Source: Candidatus Iainarchaeum sp.
GTDB lineage: Archaea; Iainarchaeota; Iainarchaeia; JAGGVJ01
DNA length: 29,641 nt
NCBI GenBank assembly: GCA_021158055.1
Contig: JAGGVJ010000011.1
Span: 1-29,641, forward strand
Direction of reading: 5' to 3'
In this document: positions 1 to 9,986 of the stretch, piece after piece
Position numbering within the stretch: the stretch's first letter is position 1
How the letters are laid out: the number at the start of each line of letters is the position of its first letter
Notes under the pieces: generated by a model
Told to the model about the DNA's origin: nothing
Databases searched by the model: none
Seen by the model: only the letters and a program-made list of their open reading frames with translations
Translations under genes and position numbers: made by a program

Positions 1-1
1 C

Positions 2-11
2 TTTTTATATA
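2..11 (+). promoter_or_regulatory. Putative TATA box of the giant exoprotein gene
   Basis: The sequence TTTTTATATA matches the archaeal TATA consensus. It would place the transcript start near position 35 and give a leader of about 65 nt. A second candidate, TTTTAAAG near 71-78, would give an almost leaderless transcript. The choice is not settled by sequence. Confidence 0.4.
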
Positions 12-100
12 GAATGTTACTTTTTGCTTACTATTATTGTTATAATGACATTTTGGAGTAAAATTAACAGTTTTAAAGTAAATTTTAACGGTGAGAGAAT

Positions 101-3100
101 ATGATGAAAATGAAATCTTTTAAAGTAAACAGCTTGTTTTTGGTTTTTATAACATTCATTGCAATACTTGCAGTAGGCCAAGCGCAAGTACTTGACTCAA
201 TGACATACACTGATCAGGAAGGATGCACCGCGAAAGTTGACGTCGGCGACGGGATTTTCAATAACAACGTGTACTGTACAGGTTGTGCGGATCCAAGGGT
301 TGTAATCGAAAAAACCGCGGATCCCGAATCTGTCGCAATGAACCCCAATGTCGAGTTGGATAAAAACACCAAAGTCACAATAACTCTCACCATAAAAAAC
401 TACAGTGGCCTTGCAATCAAGGGAACTGTCTGGGACGCTATAAGCGGAACAAACATTGAACTGGTTGATAACATAGACGGGGACATTTACAGCACAAAAA
501 CAGAAAATTACTTCAAATCAATAGAACCAACTGAAGAAGAACTAGAAACCATCAACACAGTTGTTCCCACTGCAAAAATAACAAAATACCTCCAGACTAT
601 CTATTACAACGAAATAAGCAAATTGTCAGACAAAAAAAATTACATAATGAAAATCAACGCAGTTGATTCAAAAACAAAACTTCCAAACGGGCGATTTGAA
701 ATTATCGACTCAACCACAGAAATGCTTCCCCCGGAAAACACCGGTTATCCGTGGTTTTTCCTTGACAAGCAACTGGAAAGAATGGATGGGATTTCATACA
801 AAGAATACAACTACCTTCTTTCATGGGACATCAACGTCGACAGGTGCGCTCTTGAAACAGACGGAAGTTGCCCTGCCCCGACAATCCACAAAATAGTCTA
901 CACTGTGCGGCCGCTTCAAAGAGGAACCATAAAACTTGGAAGGTCATTCCTTGAATACAAAAACAGCGTAACTGAAAATTTTGACATATCCATTCCTGAC
1001 CTGATAAACCCAATCATAAAAAAACCGGGCGAAACAGAACTGGTCAACTTAACAATCAGCAACTCAAGCCCCGAAGCAATCAGCAACCTTTCAGTCATGA
1101 TGCTTGGAGACCTGGGCTACAGGAACTGGGTAAGCTTTCCCGGACGCGAAAAACTATGCACCAGCACAGAACACGAACCAACCAACGTAAACATGTGGCT
1201 AAACCCTGATGAAACAATAGTCATGCCCGTGAAAATATCTGTTCCGGAAACAGAAACCGAAAAAGCCGCAACAGGATTATACGTGGGATACATCAACGTC
1301 TGCATTACTGACGCTGAAGACGGCCTTGACAATTTCCAGATCGGAAGAAGCCAAAACTGCAAGCACATTCCCCTGGTTGTCATGGTGGAACGGCCGCCGG
1401 AATACGGCGACCCGATAGACCTGGGTTACACAAACCACACGCCAGACGACTGCATGCCATGCTCTGACAGCCTGCTGCCTAAAGAAACATGCAGTATGTG
1501 TTCAGTACAGCAAAAAGTAACTGACGTGCTTGACAAACCAATCAACAGCGCAAACCTTGAAATAAAATACCTTGACGAAAACCTGAATCTGGTAACCGAC
1601 CATTTCACAACCGACTCAGACGGAATTGCGAACGTCACATACCCTTACGGAGAATCACTAAACTGCAGCCACACAGTAAAAGTAAGCAAATCCGACCCGA
1701 TAAACCCGAAAATGAATGAAATAACCGCTCATACCTACAGCAGGCAATGGTTCAACTGCACCCCGACAGACACAATCGTCGGATACAAACCTCTGGAACT
1801 GATAATAGAAGCGCCTTCAATAGTTGCTGCAGTCGGAGCATACAATATGATCGTAACCGCAAACATACCTGTCTTTGACGTGATATACACACAGGCAACA
1901 CGCGCTCTTTACACCACCGTAACCAGGGGAAAAACTTCCCCGCCACTGCCGCCGGAAGACCTCATTGGGGGCCCATTATGCGGAGACGGGAACATAGACG
2001 CGGGTGAAGAATGCGACCCACCGGGAACACTTAGCGGCTGGTACATACAGGGAGACACAACCACATATTACTTATGCGGACAAGACTGCAAATTGCACCC
2101 CCAACAAATAAGCGGAACCTTCAATATCTGCGACCAGCTAAAACAAGCAGCAGACAACTGCAACGAAACCGAAACGCATTACATAAAGGTTTCTGAAGAC
2201 CGTGTCTTAATCAACCCGGAAGAATCGCCGACAATGAGCGCTTACGAACACGTGCAATTAGTCGATGCCAAAGAATGCAAATTAAGCTGTCACATCGCCT
2301 GGCAAACACAAACCGACATGCATCTGCAAAACTCGCCACCACTCTACCAGATACTGGAACTTGAAGAAGAAGTGGACGCTTCTTACGAGGCACAGCCAGG
2401 GGAGTCAATAAGAACATACACCGTGACCAATCCCGAATGCAGGGCACTAAAAGACACTTACCAAGACACGTGTGTCGGAGAACCAAACCGGATACTAGGA
2501 AGGGTACTAAACCTTTCAGGAAGTGGAGGAAGCGGAGGAGGTACAGGAGGGAGTGCATGGAGCAGTCCGGCACCGCGAAGAAGAACAACCGACACCCCCC
2601 GACAGACATTTGATTCGACAGATGACTCAAACAGCCAATGCACATCTGCAAGAGACGGCTGCTGTTACCCCGTAGAGGACGGCATATGCGACCCTGACTG
2701 CGAAGGAATATACGGTTTCTGCGACACCCCTTCCTGCGTAGACACATTCACAACAGAGGCAGAAGCAGAAGCATGTTATAGCGAAGCTGTAAGTACGGTA
2801 AACTGCGCTTCTGACCCCGACTGCACAATGATTTCCTGGAACCCACCAACCATAACTGTTGCAGGAGTAAAAGTAATCAAAATGACAATCAGTGAAACAG
2901 TTGTAGTAGACGACATGCCGTTTGAAAAATCAGTTACGGTAAGTGCACATAACACCGTATCTGACGAAGCCATAGAAATGTGGGCAAGACTAACCATGGT
3001 CTGGGAAACCCCTGCAACAGGCGTCAAGAAATACGTTACACTAAACTCGGGCGGTACCGGCGACGGCAAAATGCAAATCAAACAAGGAATCGGCCTGGTT

Positions 3101-6100
3101 GGAGTCGGACAGGAATTCTCAACAGACTTCCTCCCATACTCTCCAAACAACAGTGAATTCGATGGGGAAAACAACCTGCCGACAACTGTGTATCTTACTT
3201 CAGAAGTATTTGAAGGGACATGCAACCCGGCACAACCGGAAACCCTGACAAACTGCTACAAAGGAACAAGACTCAAAATCGACACATCTGAAGAAAACGG
3301 GCTTGGACTGGGCACCCCAAGAGACGTATACTACGGGACGCTTGGAAAAGTAGAAGCGCCAATAGTCATAACCAAACCAGCCCTTCTCAACATATCTTTT
3401 GTTGAAGACATGGATGGGGACGGAGCAAACGACATCATCACCCAAGTCAACAGAGGTGAAATAATAGATGTCGGCGTCAAGGTAACCAACGAAGGAGGCA
3501 TGCCTGCAAGAAACGCATACGTGCAGCTATCCAACAAATGCATGGAAAACATCACTCCTATAACCCTTGAAGACGGTGAATGCCTCGGAACCTGTTCCCC
3601 GTTAGAAACAACCACCACCACTTGGAAAAACATCACTAAAAACTCTGAAAAACTTGAACTGGCACCTGGACAACCGTCAAGAATGGACTTCGGGACACTT
3701 GCACCGACCCAGACAGGAACAGCAGTGTTTTCAATGAAAATAAAGAAAGGAGCAGACCTGCAATACGTTTACCAGTGCTTTGAAACAAACGCTGAAAACA
3801 CGGCGCTTGGCAACCTCTACCAGTCAACCAGCACACCGCACAACATATACCTGAGGAACATCAAAGCAGGAAGCTACAGCATCTTTGTATCCCCAAGAAC
3901 CTTCGTGGCAGGAAACCTGGACATATCATACGGAAGCTCATACGTAAGCGCGCCTTTCATGATAAGCAACACAACCACGGCTTACATGAAAGACCTGACA
4001 GCAACATGCGAGGGAACAATATGTGACAACGGGATACTATCCATAAACGGACACTACTTCACGGCAGACACCTCCACACTTGTGGTGGGGAACATTGCAG
4101 GCGGAGGAACTGCACCACTGCACATAGGACTAAGGGCGACAACGTCAACAACACCCGGACTTTACTCCGGAACACTAACCCTTATCGGTCACCTGAACAC
4201 CGGGGAAAACATATTTGCCGGAATCACCATTGAAAAAAACAAAAACGGAATAATTGAATTCAAAGGAACTTCAGGAAAACCAATCAAAGAAAACACGCTG
4301 GACTTCTCTGCCGCAAAAACAGGCCTTAAAGAACAATCAATTGAATTTGTGGGGCTTGCGGGCGCAGACGAAACAATAAACTTTGAAGGCGACGAAAACA
4401 TTTTGGGAATCACTGAATTCGAAGTCACAAACGCAATAGAATTCAGCATAAAAAACCCAAACACGGGACAAGACCTAAACTCCATTGAAATAGTGGCGCC
4501 AATCCTGAAAGAAACCTCTTTCCCCATAACAGTGAAAAACAAAAACTCAAGCACTTTGCCGCTGAACTTAAAAACAAGCAATACCCGCATAATCTTCTTC
4601 AAAGATGCAGACGGCAACATAATTACAGGCATTTCACTGGCAGCTTCAGCTGAACAAACCGTTAACCTGGTAATAAAACCACCTTACGGCGCAAGATCAA
4701 TGAAATACCTGTACTATGCGGTAATTGAAAAACAGGGAGCCAGTGACACAAAAATAAACCTGCCGGTCTTCATCAATGTCCCTGTGGACATTGACATAAT
4801 ACCGGTGAAATTAACAAGAAACCTGCAAAGAGGAGACAAGTCATGTTCAATGCCACCGGAAAGCGACGCCACAGGGGAATGCACCCAGGAAGACGCGAAC
4901 ATCATAACCATGATAAACTATTCAAGGTGGCCGACAATGTCACTGATGAACTACGACTCTAACTGGATCCAGACAAACAAAAGTGAAAACCTGATCACAC
5001 TGGACGGTTACGATTCAGACATACTTGACTTCAACATAACAACCCCAACAAACATACCTCCTGGAGGATACGCAAAAAGAATCGAAATGAGTTCAGGCGG
5101 AAAAAGCAAAAATGCCCTGATATACATAAACGTGCCTGACGACACAAAAATATTCAGGGAAACTGATCAGGGAGACGAGTCGCTAAGAGCAATCATAAGG
5201 GCAACTTTTGAAAACACAACTGTTTCAGAAACAGTCAAAGTCGTGTCAGCAATAGAGCAAGCTGCAGACATTGCCTACTCAGGAATCGGAACCAACCCGG
5301 TTCCGGCTGAATGGGTACAGGTAAGCCAAAACATTCTGGCATTCACAGGCAGCTGCAGCAACTTCTCGTGCAGTGACACTTTTGATATCAGCATCAGCGT
5401 GCCTGAAGGGCAGCCACCGGCAACATACACCGGGCTCATAACCATAAACGCAAACAACAACATAAGCAGGGTATACATCACATTAATCGTGATGCCAAAA
5501 CCAATGCCTGTTACATACGAAGCATACGATTCGGACACAGGAGCAACGCAAAACCAAAGCATAACTGCGCCTGTTCACATCACATACAACGTAGAACCGG
5601 ACACGTGCGGAAACGGGCAGTGTGACGATACGGAAACGCCGACAAGCTGTCCAGGCGACTGCGGAAGCACCGGAGGGACAAGCTGCGGAAACGAAACATG
5701 TGAACCGGGACTTGGAGAAACAGCAAGCACCTGTTCTTACGATTGCACAACTGTCGCTGAAAACACTTGCGGTGACGGATACTGCGCAAGCCCTGAAACA
5801 GACATAAACTGTCCAAGCGACTGCGGAAGCACCGGAGGAACAGCATGTGGAGACAGCATCTGCGGACCCGGTGAAAACAATGACAACTGCAACGTGGACT
5901 GTATCGACGCAACTGACGAAAACGTTGTTGCAAACCCAATAATTGTCCGCACGACACCAAACTATTACGCGGCACAAATATATGACGGGACAAACGACTA
6001 TACAACCATAGACATTGCAAACAACTCACCGGCAGACAATGTAAGCTTCAAGATAACCTATGAAGAGCACAGCCAAGGGCTGCCAAGGTCATGGCTGAGG

Positions 6101-9100
6101 GCAAAAAGGGGAACAGGCGCTGAATACTTTGACATAACTGAAAGCTATTCAGACGAATTCACCTTGCTTGCGAAAAACGAAACCAACATTCCAAACGAGT
6201 CTGCAGACAAAGTAAACGAGACAAGCGTTACGATAGACATTGACGTTCCGCCGCTGACCCAGCCAGGAATTTACTCCGGAAAATTCATAATATCATCAGA
6301 GGTCTGGAGCGGGGAAACCCAGGGAGAAGGAGTGATAGTCTTTTACAACCAGGACATATTCCCATTGCTTATCAAAGTGCCGGAAAGAATCATTGTTTCC
6401 AGAAACCAGATAAACCTCACAGTACCCGACGGCACAACAAGTTCAGCAGCATCCTTTTCGATAACAAACCTCGGAGGAAAAGTCGACCTCGAAAATGTCA
6501 CAATCACAGCTGACAAAATAGGTCAAAACGCAATAGAACCGGACTGGGTCACCTTTACCCAAAACGATTTCACAGTATACAGCGGGGGAGGCACAGAAAC
6601 AGTTACCATGACTGTAACCGTACCTGAAGGGAAACCGTTCGGGGTAGCGACAGGAATGCTGAAAATAACCGGAACACTTGCCACTGCAAATGACTACAAA
6701 AACTACATAATGGTCTTCGTATCAATCCCGAAAAGACTTGCGGTTTCCTGTTCAACGTCTTCAGCTGTCAGCAGCTGTTCCACCCGCGGGATAAATGTTA
6801 ACGTACCGTCCAGCTATGTCGGAACCGGCGGTTCCGTGCCTGTCAATTTCACCGTAAGCAACACCAGACCTGGTTCAGGGATAACTGTGGGCTCAAGGTA
6901 CAGTGAAACAGGAGACGGGTTCTGGGACGATGAAAACATTTACATAGGAAGCCAGAACCAGTCAGAAGGTCCGTTTGTGACTCCTTCGCCGGTAAACCCA
7001 CAAGGCAGCCAGACTGTCCAGATGAACATAAGCATACCTGTAGGAATACCCCCAGGAACATACACAGGAAAAATAAGCTTCGAGTACCAGATGGAAAAAA
7101 TAACATTCCCGATAAAAATCTCTGTCCCGTTCGAATACAACTTCAGCTTTAACCAGACCGAAACAGAAGTATTTGACGGAACACCCACAAACATCGGCAC
7201 AATAACAACAGACGTCATCAACCAGGACACAAGCGCGATAGTTACAGTGACACAAAGGGGAAGTTCCCCGGTGTCACCGTTCTGGTTCAGAATTGGAGAA
7301 CCTGTCAAATGGCTTGTTTACGAGGGAGACAACACGCTGACTACAGACGTAAACATTACCGTGCCTGCCACAAACAGGACAACAACCAGGGCTTACTCCG
7401 GGTACATAGCAGTCGTGTTCACGGCAACCGCTACATACGACAGGATACCCTTCACAATAACCGTGAAAAACTCAATAAGCCCTGACCCGTCAAGCATAAG
7501 CCTTATTGTCGGAGACGGCGGTTCAATAACCACCGCAATCGGACTGAAAAACGAAAGCCCGAACGAATTTAACGTGTTCAACAGCGAATTTGTTGAATTC
7601 AGCCCGATCGGAGCAAGGACAATAAACACCGACTGGCTGATTTCCCAGCCCGCCAACAATGCATACTCTGTGTCAGGAGGGGATACTGACAGTGAAAACT
7701 ACACCTTTGAAGTTCCATTGTCAGACAGCATGAACTACGACTACTATGACTACTCCGGAACATACACTGGAAACGTGTACATCCGGGGAACAATAGAGAG
7801 CCAGGCATATTACTACAACGTGCCTGTAAGCATAAACATCCCAAAAAGCATGGAAGTAAGCCCGGGTTCACAGAGCATAAGCGGAAAATACGACGGTGAA
7901 ACAGCATCATTCAGCCCGTTTGTCATCAAAAACAGGTCTGCCGTAGCAATTGAAAACCTCAGCTACAATGTTCTGGAAACAGGGTTAAACCCGATTTCGG
8001 ACAGCTGGGTTTCAGGCTCTTTCGACGCAATAGCCATACCGGCTTGTGCCGACCAGTCAAACTGCAGCACAACCGACCTGAACCTGGACGTAACCCTTGC
8101 CGTGGACACTCCGCCCGGAACCTACACTGCCGACATCGTAATAAGCGGAGACAAAACAAAAGGCAGTGAAACAAAAACCGTGCTCTCAAAAGTCAGCATT
8201 GCAGTACAGGTTCTTGACAGGTTTGCAATCAAAAACAACCAGTCATCCATACTGCTGGTGACCCCGCCGGGAACAGGAGACAGCCTTGACTGCGAAGGAG
8301 TTCTCATACCAAAAGACACCGGATATCTAGACTGCAATCCTGAACTAAGCTGCGGAGACTCGGGATTCAACGACGACTGCAACCCGTGGGGTGAAGAAGC
8401 AGTAAGCTCGTTCACAGTGCAAAACCTCGGAAGTGATATAACACTGACCTGCACGCTTAACAAACAGCAAACCGGAACAATGCCTGCTGAAACAAGCTGG
8501 CTGACACTTGAAGTAGACGGCGTTGAAGTAACAAGTTCATTTACAGTATCCCCGACAAGTGAAAAAATAATCAACGTGAAAGCACAGGTGCCGCAGATAC
8601 CAAAAGGCGCTTACACTGCATCAGTTACAACAAGCTGCTGGGGGGGAGCCGACCCGATCAAAGCAAGGAACAAGACAGTGAACGTAACAATGAGCACTCC
8701 TCTTGCGTGGGGCATAAGCCCGCCGGAAAGTAACTGGACGCTAAGCACTTTCAGCTATGATTACCCGAACATGAATGAAGGAGACCCGTTGTACCTGGCA
8801 TTCACAGCGCAGTCAGTAAATGAAGCAACAGGCGTAACAGTAAGCATCGCCAACCCCTCAAGCGGCGCGTCTGCAAAAGACTGGCTGTCGCTTGACAGGA
8901 GTGTCCTGATAATTCCGAAAGGCGGTTCTGACACAGTCAGCGTGACCGGAAACGCGCCGATCGGGGCAAGCGGGGACTACTCTGCAGTGATCCAGTTTAA
9001 AACAACGCTAACAAACGAAATAAAAACCAGAACCATAAACTTCACAGTTGGAGCATCGCTTGAACTCACTTCAAGCGCGATAACGGCAAACACAACTGAA

Positions 9101-9811
9101 GGCGTTGAAACAGTGCTGACTGACGGATTCGGAGTAATCAACGGAACAACCGGAACATTCCACACCGTGACTTACTCGGTACTCGGTGCAAGCGGTGAAG
9201 GAACACTGCCAGTACAACCGGCATGGTTCGCTTTCTCCGAAGGGACAAGCGGATGGAACGGGACAAACGGCATTGACGGTGGAAACACCGGACTTGTCAA
9301 TGTGTCAATCACGCCAACATCCGGAACAACACCAGGAACATACACAGGAGACATTACAGTGACAACCAAAAGGGACATCACCGTAAACAGCGTCACGACC
9401 ACAATCACGCAGTCAAAAACAATACCTGTGACCATAACTGTCGGAAACACCCTCTCGCTTGACAAGACCTCGGTAATCAAATCTGTTGACGAAGGAACAA
9501 GCGGAACAGAAGTGATAACTGTGACAAACAACAGCACGGTTTCAGGCGTGAACATAGAAAGTGTGGATGTGTCCGGAACATGGCAGGCAAAAGGCGAATG
9601 GGTAACGGTGACACCTGCAACCCCGCAGGCAATTGCCGCAGGAACAAATACGGCGTTTACCATAACCGTGTCAGTTCCAACCCCTGGATCGTCTGGTGAC
9701 TACGCCGGAGAATACACGGGAACTGTTACCTTTGTTTCAGACAAGGGCGAATCAAAAACCGTGGACCTGATAGTAAGGGTCAATACAAGCGTTGTTATTG
9801 ACGTCTGCTAA
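101..9811 (+). CDS. Giant secreted surface protein with tandem Ig-like repeats and Cys-rich modules (3236 aa)
   Basis: The first ATG follows a GGTGAGA ribosome site with good spacing. Residues 1-29 look like a Sec signal peptide (charged MMKMKSFK, hydrophobic core, then AVGQAQ). The rest has no clear membrane segment. From about residue 320, and densely from about 1700 to the end, a unit of about 110-130 residues recurs. Each unit has a Trp motif (EWVQV, DWVTF, DWLIS, SWLTL, DWLSL, EWVTV) and, about 30-50 residues later, a V-P-x-G-x-PPGTYTG-like turn; I count at least a dozen. Such beta-sandwich strings are typical of archaeal adhesins or S-layer-like proteins. Cys-rich islands lie at about 627-670 (CGDGNIDAGEECD) and 1836-1934 (four CGxxxCxxxExxxxCxxDC modules). 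A Gly/Ser linker lies at about 804-818. N-x-S/T sequons are frequent, suggesting glycosylation. The last residue is Cys, and no C-terminal anchor is visible. Exact function is unknown; adhesion or an outer sheath is inferred. Confidence 0.9.
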   Translation: MMKMKSFKVNSLFLVFITFIAILAVGQAQVLDSMTYTDQEGCTAKVDVGDGIFNNNVYCTGCADPRVVIEKTADPESVAMNPNVELDKNTKVTITLTIKNYSGLAIKGTVWDAISGTNIELVDNIDGDIYSTKTENYFKSIEPTEEELETINTVVPTAKITKYLQTIYYNEISKLSDKKNYIMKINAVDSKTKLPNGRFEIIDSTTEMLPPENTGYPWFFLDKQLERMDGISYKEYNYLLSWDINVDRCALETDGSCPAPTIHKIVYTVRPLQRGTIKLGRSFLEYKNSVTENFDISIPDLINPIIKKPGETELVNLTISNSSPEAISNLSVMMLGDLGYRNWVSFPGREKLCTSTEHEPTNVNMWLNPDETIVMPVKISVPETETEKAATGLYVGYINVCITDAEDGLDNFQIGRSQNCKHIPLVVMVERPPEYGDPIDLGYTNHTPDDCMPCSDSLLPKETCSMCSVQQKVTDVLDKPINSANLEIKYLDENLNLVTDHFTTDSDGIANVTYPYGESLNCSHTVKVSKSDPINPKMNEITAHTYSRQWFNCTPTDTIVGYKPLELIIEAPSIVAAVGAYNMIVTANIPVFDVIYTQATRALYTTVTRGKTSPPLPPEDLIGGPLCGDGNIDAGEECDPPGTLSGWYIQGDTTTYYLCGQDCKLHPQQISGTFNICDQLKQAADNCNETETHYIKVSEDRVLINPEESPTMSAYEHVQLVDAKECKLSCHIAWQTQTDMHLQNSPPLYQILELEEEVDASYEAQPGESIRTYTVTNPECRALKDTYQDTCVGEPNRILGRVLNLSGSGGSGGGTGGSAWSSPAPRRRTTDTPRQTFDSTDDSNSQCTSARDGCCYPVEDGICDPDCEGIYGFCDTPSCVDTFTTEAEAEACYSEAVSTVNCASDPDCTMISWNPPTITVAGVKVIKMTISETVVVDDMPFEKSVTVSAHNTVSDEAIEMWARLTMVWETPATGVKKYVTLNSGGTGDGKMQIKQGIGLVGVGQEFSTDFLPYSPNNSEFDGENNLPTTVYLTSEVFEGTCNPAQPETLTNCYKGTRLKIDTSEENGLGLGTPRDVYYGTLGKVEAPIVITKPALLNISFVEDMDGDGANDIITQVNRGEIIDVGVKVTNEGGMPARNAYVQLSNKCMENITPITLEDGECLGTCSPLETTTTTWKNITKNSEKLELAPGQPSRMDFGTLAPTQTGTAVFSMKIKKGADLQYVYQCFETNAENTALGNLYQSTSTPHNIYLRNIKAGSYSIFVSPRTFVAGNLDISYGSSYVSAPFMISNTTTAYMKDLTATCEGTICDNGILSINGHYFTADTSTLVVGNIAGGGTAPLHIGLRATTSTTPGLYSGTLTLIGHLNTGENIFAGITIEKNKNGIIEFKGTSGKPIKENTLDFSAAKTGLKEQSIEFVGLAGADETINFEGDENILGITEFEVTNAIEFSIKNPNTGQDLNSIEIVAPILKETSFPITVKNKNSSTLPLNLKTSNTRIIFFKDADGNIITGISLAASAEQTVNLVIKPPYGARSMKYLYYAVIEKQGASDTKINLPVFINVPVDIDIIPVKLTRNLQRGDKSCSMPPESDATGECTQEDANIITMINYSRWPTMSLMNYDSNWIQTNKSENLITLDGYDSDILDFNITTPTNIPPGGYAKRIEMSSGGKSKNALIYINVPDDTKIFRETDQGDESLRAIIRATFENTTVSETVKVVSAIEQAADIAYSGIGTNPVPAEWVQVSQNILAFTGSCSNFSCSDTFDISISVPEGQPPATYTGLITINANNNISRVYITLIVMPKPMPVTYEAYDSDTGATQNQSITAPVHITYNVEPDTCGNGQCDDTETPTSCPGDCGSTGGTSCGNETCEPGLGETASTCSYDCTTVAENTCGDGYCASPETDINCPSDCGSTGGTACGDSICGPGENNDNCNVDCIDATDENVVANPIIVRTTPNYYAAQIYDGTNDYTTIDIANNSPADNVSFKITYEEHSQGLPRSWLRAKRGTGAEYFDITESYSDEFTLLAKNETNIPNESADKVNETSVTIDIDVPPLTQPGIYSGKFIISSEVWSGETQGEGVIVFYNQDIFPLLIKVPERIIVSRNQINLTVPDGTTSSAASFSITNLGGKVDLENVTITADKIGQNAIEPDWVTFTQNDFTVYSGGGTETVTMTVTVPEGKPFGVATGMLKITGTLATANDYKNYIMVFVSIPKRLAVSCSTSSAVSSCSTRGINVNVPSSYVGTGGSVPVNFTVSNTRPGSGITVGSRYSETGDGFWDDENIYIGSQNQSEGPFVTPSPVNPQGSQTVQMNISIPVGIPPGTYTGKISFEYQMEKITFPIKISVPFEYNFSFNQTETEVFDGTPTNIGTITTDVINQDTSAIVTVTQRGSSPVSPFWFRIGEPVKWLVYEGDNTLTTDVNITVPATNRTTTRAYSGYIAVVFTATATYDRIPFTITVKNSISPDPSSISLIVGDGGSITTAIGLKNESPNEFNVFNSEFVEFSPIGARTINTDWLISQPANNAYSVSGGDTDSENYTFEVPLSDSMNYDYYDYSGTYTGNVYIRGTIESQAYYYNVPVSINIPKSMEVSPGSQSISGKYDGETASFSPFVIKNRSAVAIENLSYNVLETGLNPISDSWVSGSFDAIAIPACADQSNCSTTDLNLDVTLAVDTPPGTYTADIVISGDKTKGSETKTVLSKVSIAVQVLDRFAIKNNQSSILLVTPPGTGDSLDCEGVLIPKDTGYLDCNPELSCGDSGFNDDCNPWGEEAVSSFTVQNLGSDITLTCTLNKQQTGTMPAETSWLTLEVDGVEVTSSFTVSPTSEKIINVKAQVPQIPKGAYTASVTTSCWGGADPIKARNKTVNVTMSTPLAWGISPPESNWTLSTFSYDYPNMNEGDPLYLAFTAQSVNEATGVTVSIANPSSGASAKDWLSLDRSVLIIPKGGSDTVSVTGNAPIGASGDYSAVIQFKTTLTNEIKTRTINFTVGASLELTSSAITANTTEGVETVLTDGFGVINGTTGTFHTVTYSVLGASGEGTLPVQPAWFAFSEGTSGWNGTNGIDGGNTGLVNVSITPTSGTTPGTYTGDITVTTKRDITVNSVTTTITQSKTIPVTITVGNTLSLDKTSVIKSVDEGTSGTEVITVTNNSTVSGVNIESVDVSGTWQAKGEWVTVTPATPQAIAAGTNTAFTITVSVPTPGSSGDYAGEYTGTVTFVSDKGESKTVDLIVRVNTSVVIDVC
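5606..5902 (+). repeat. Four-copy Cys-rich module inside the giant exoprotein
   Basis: Four copies of a CGxxxCxxxExxxxCxxDC pattern occur in a row. Copies 1 and 3 are followed by nearly identical 33-nt stretches (5648-5680 and 5810-5842, two mismatches) encoding a CGSTGGT-type linker. This shows duplication of a two-module unit 162 nt (54 residues) long. The cysteines probably form disulphides outside the cell. The module interrupts the Ig-like repeat string. Confidence 0.8.
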
Positions 9812-9836
9812 GGCAGGGTTCCGCAAACCAGGATTA

Positions 9837-9861
9837 AAGAAGGGAACTTGTTTCCCTTCTT
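9837..9861 (+). terminator. Hairpin plus T-rich tail after the giant exoprotein gene
   Basis: A perfect 10-bp stem (AAGAAGGGAA with TTCCCTTCTT) and a 5-nt loop lie 26 nt after the stop codon. A CTCTTTATTTTT tail follows. The form is that of an intrinsic terminator. Confidence 0.7.
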
Positions 9862-9940
9862 CTCTTTATTTTTAACACTCTAAAAATATTTCTGAGACCC
9901 TGAAAAAATCAAATTCCGCAACGCAAAAACACTAGTATGA

Positions 9941-9948
9941 TTTAAATA
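9941..9948 (+). promoter_or_regulatory. TATA box of smc
   Basis: TTTAAATA lies about 42 nt before the smc start, predicting a transcript start near 9970 and a leader of about 17 nt. That leader contains GTGATT as ribosome site. The core ATTTAAAT is a palindrome. Confidence 0.6.
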
Positions 9949-9986
9949 CAAAAAAACTCTTTCTTTTAATGTAAAAAAGTGATTTC

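Noticed and set aside
2211-2747. 178-residue open frame on the minus strand
   Set aside because: It lies wholly inside the giant exoprotein gene and its translation is Arg/Leu/Cys-rich without domain features. It is a shadow of the biased codon use.
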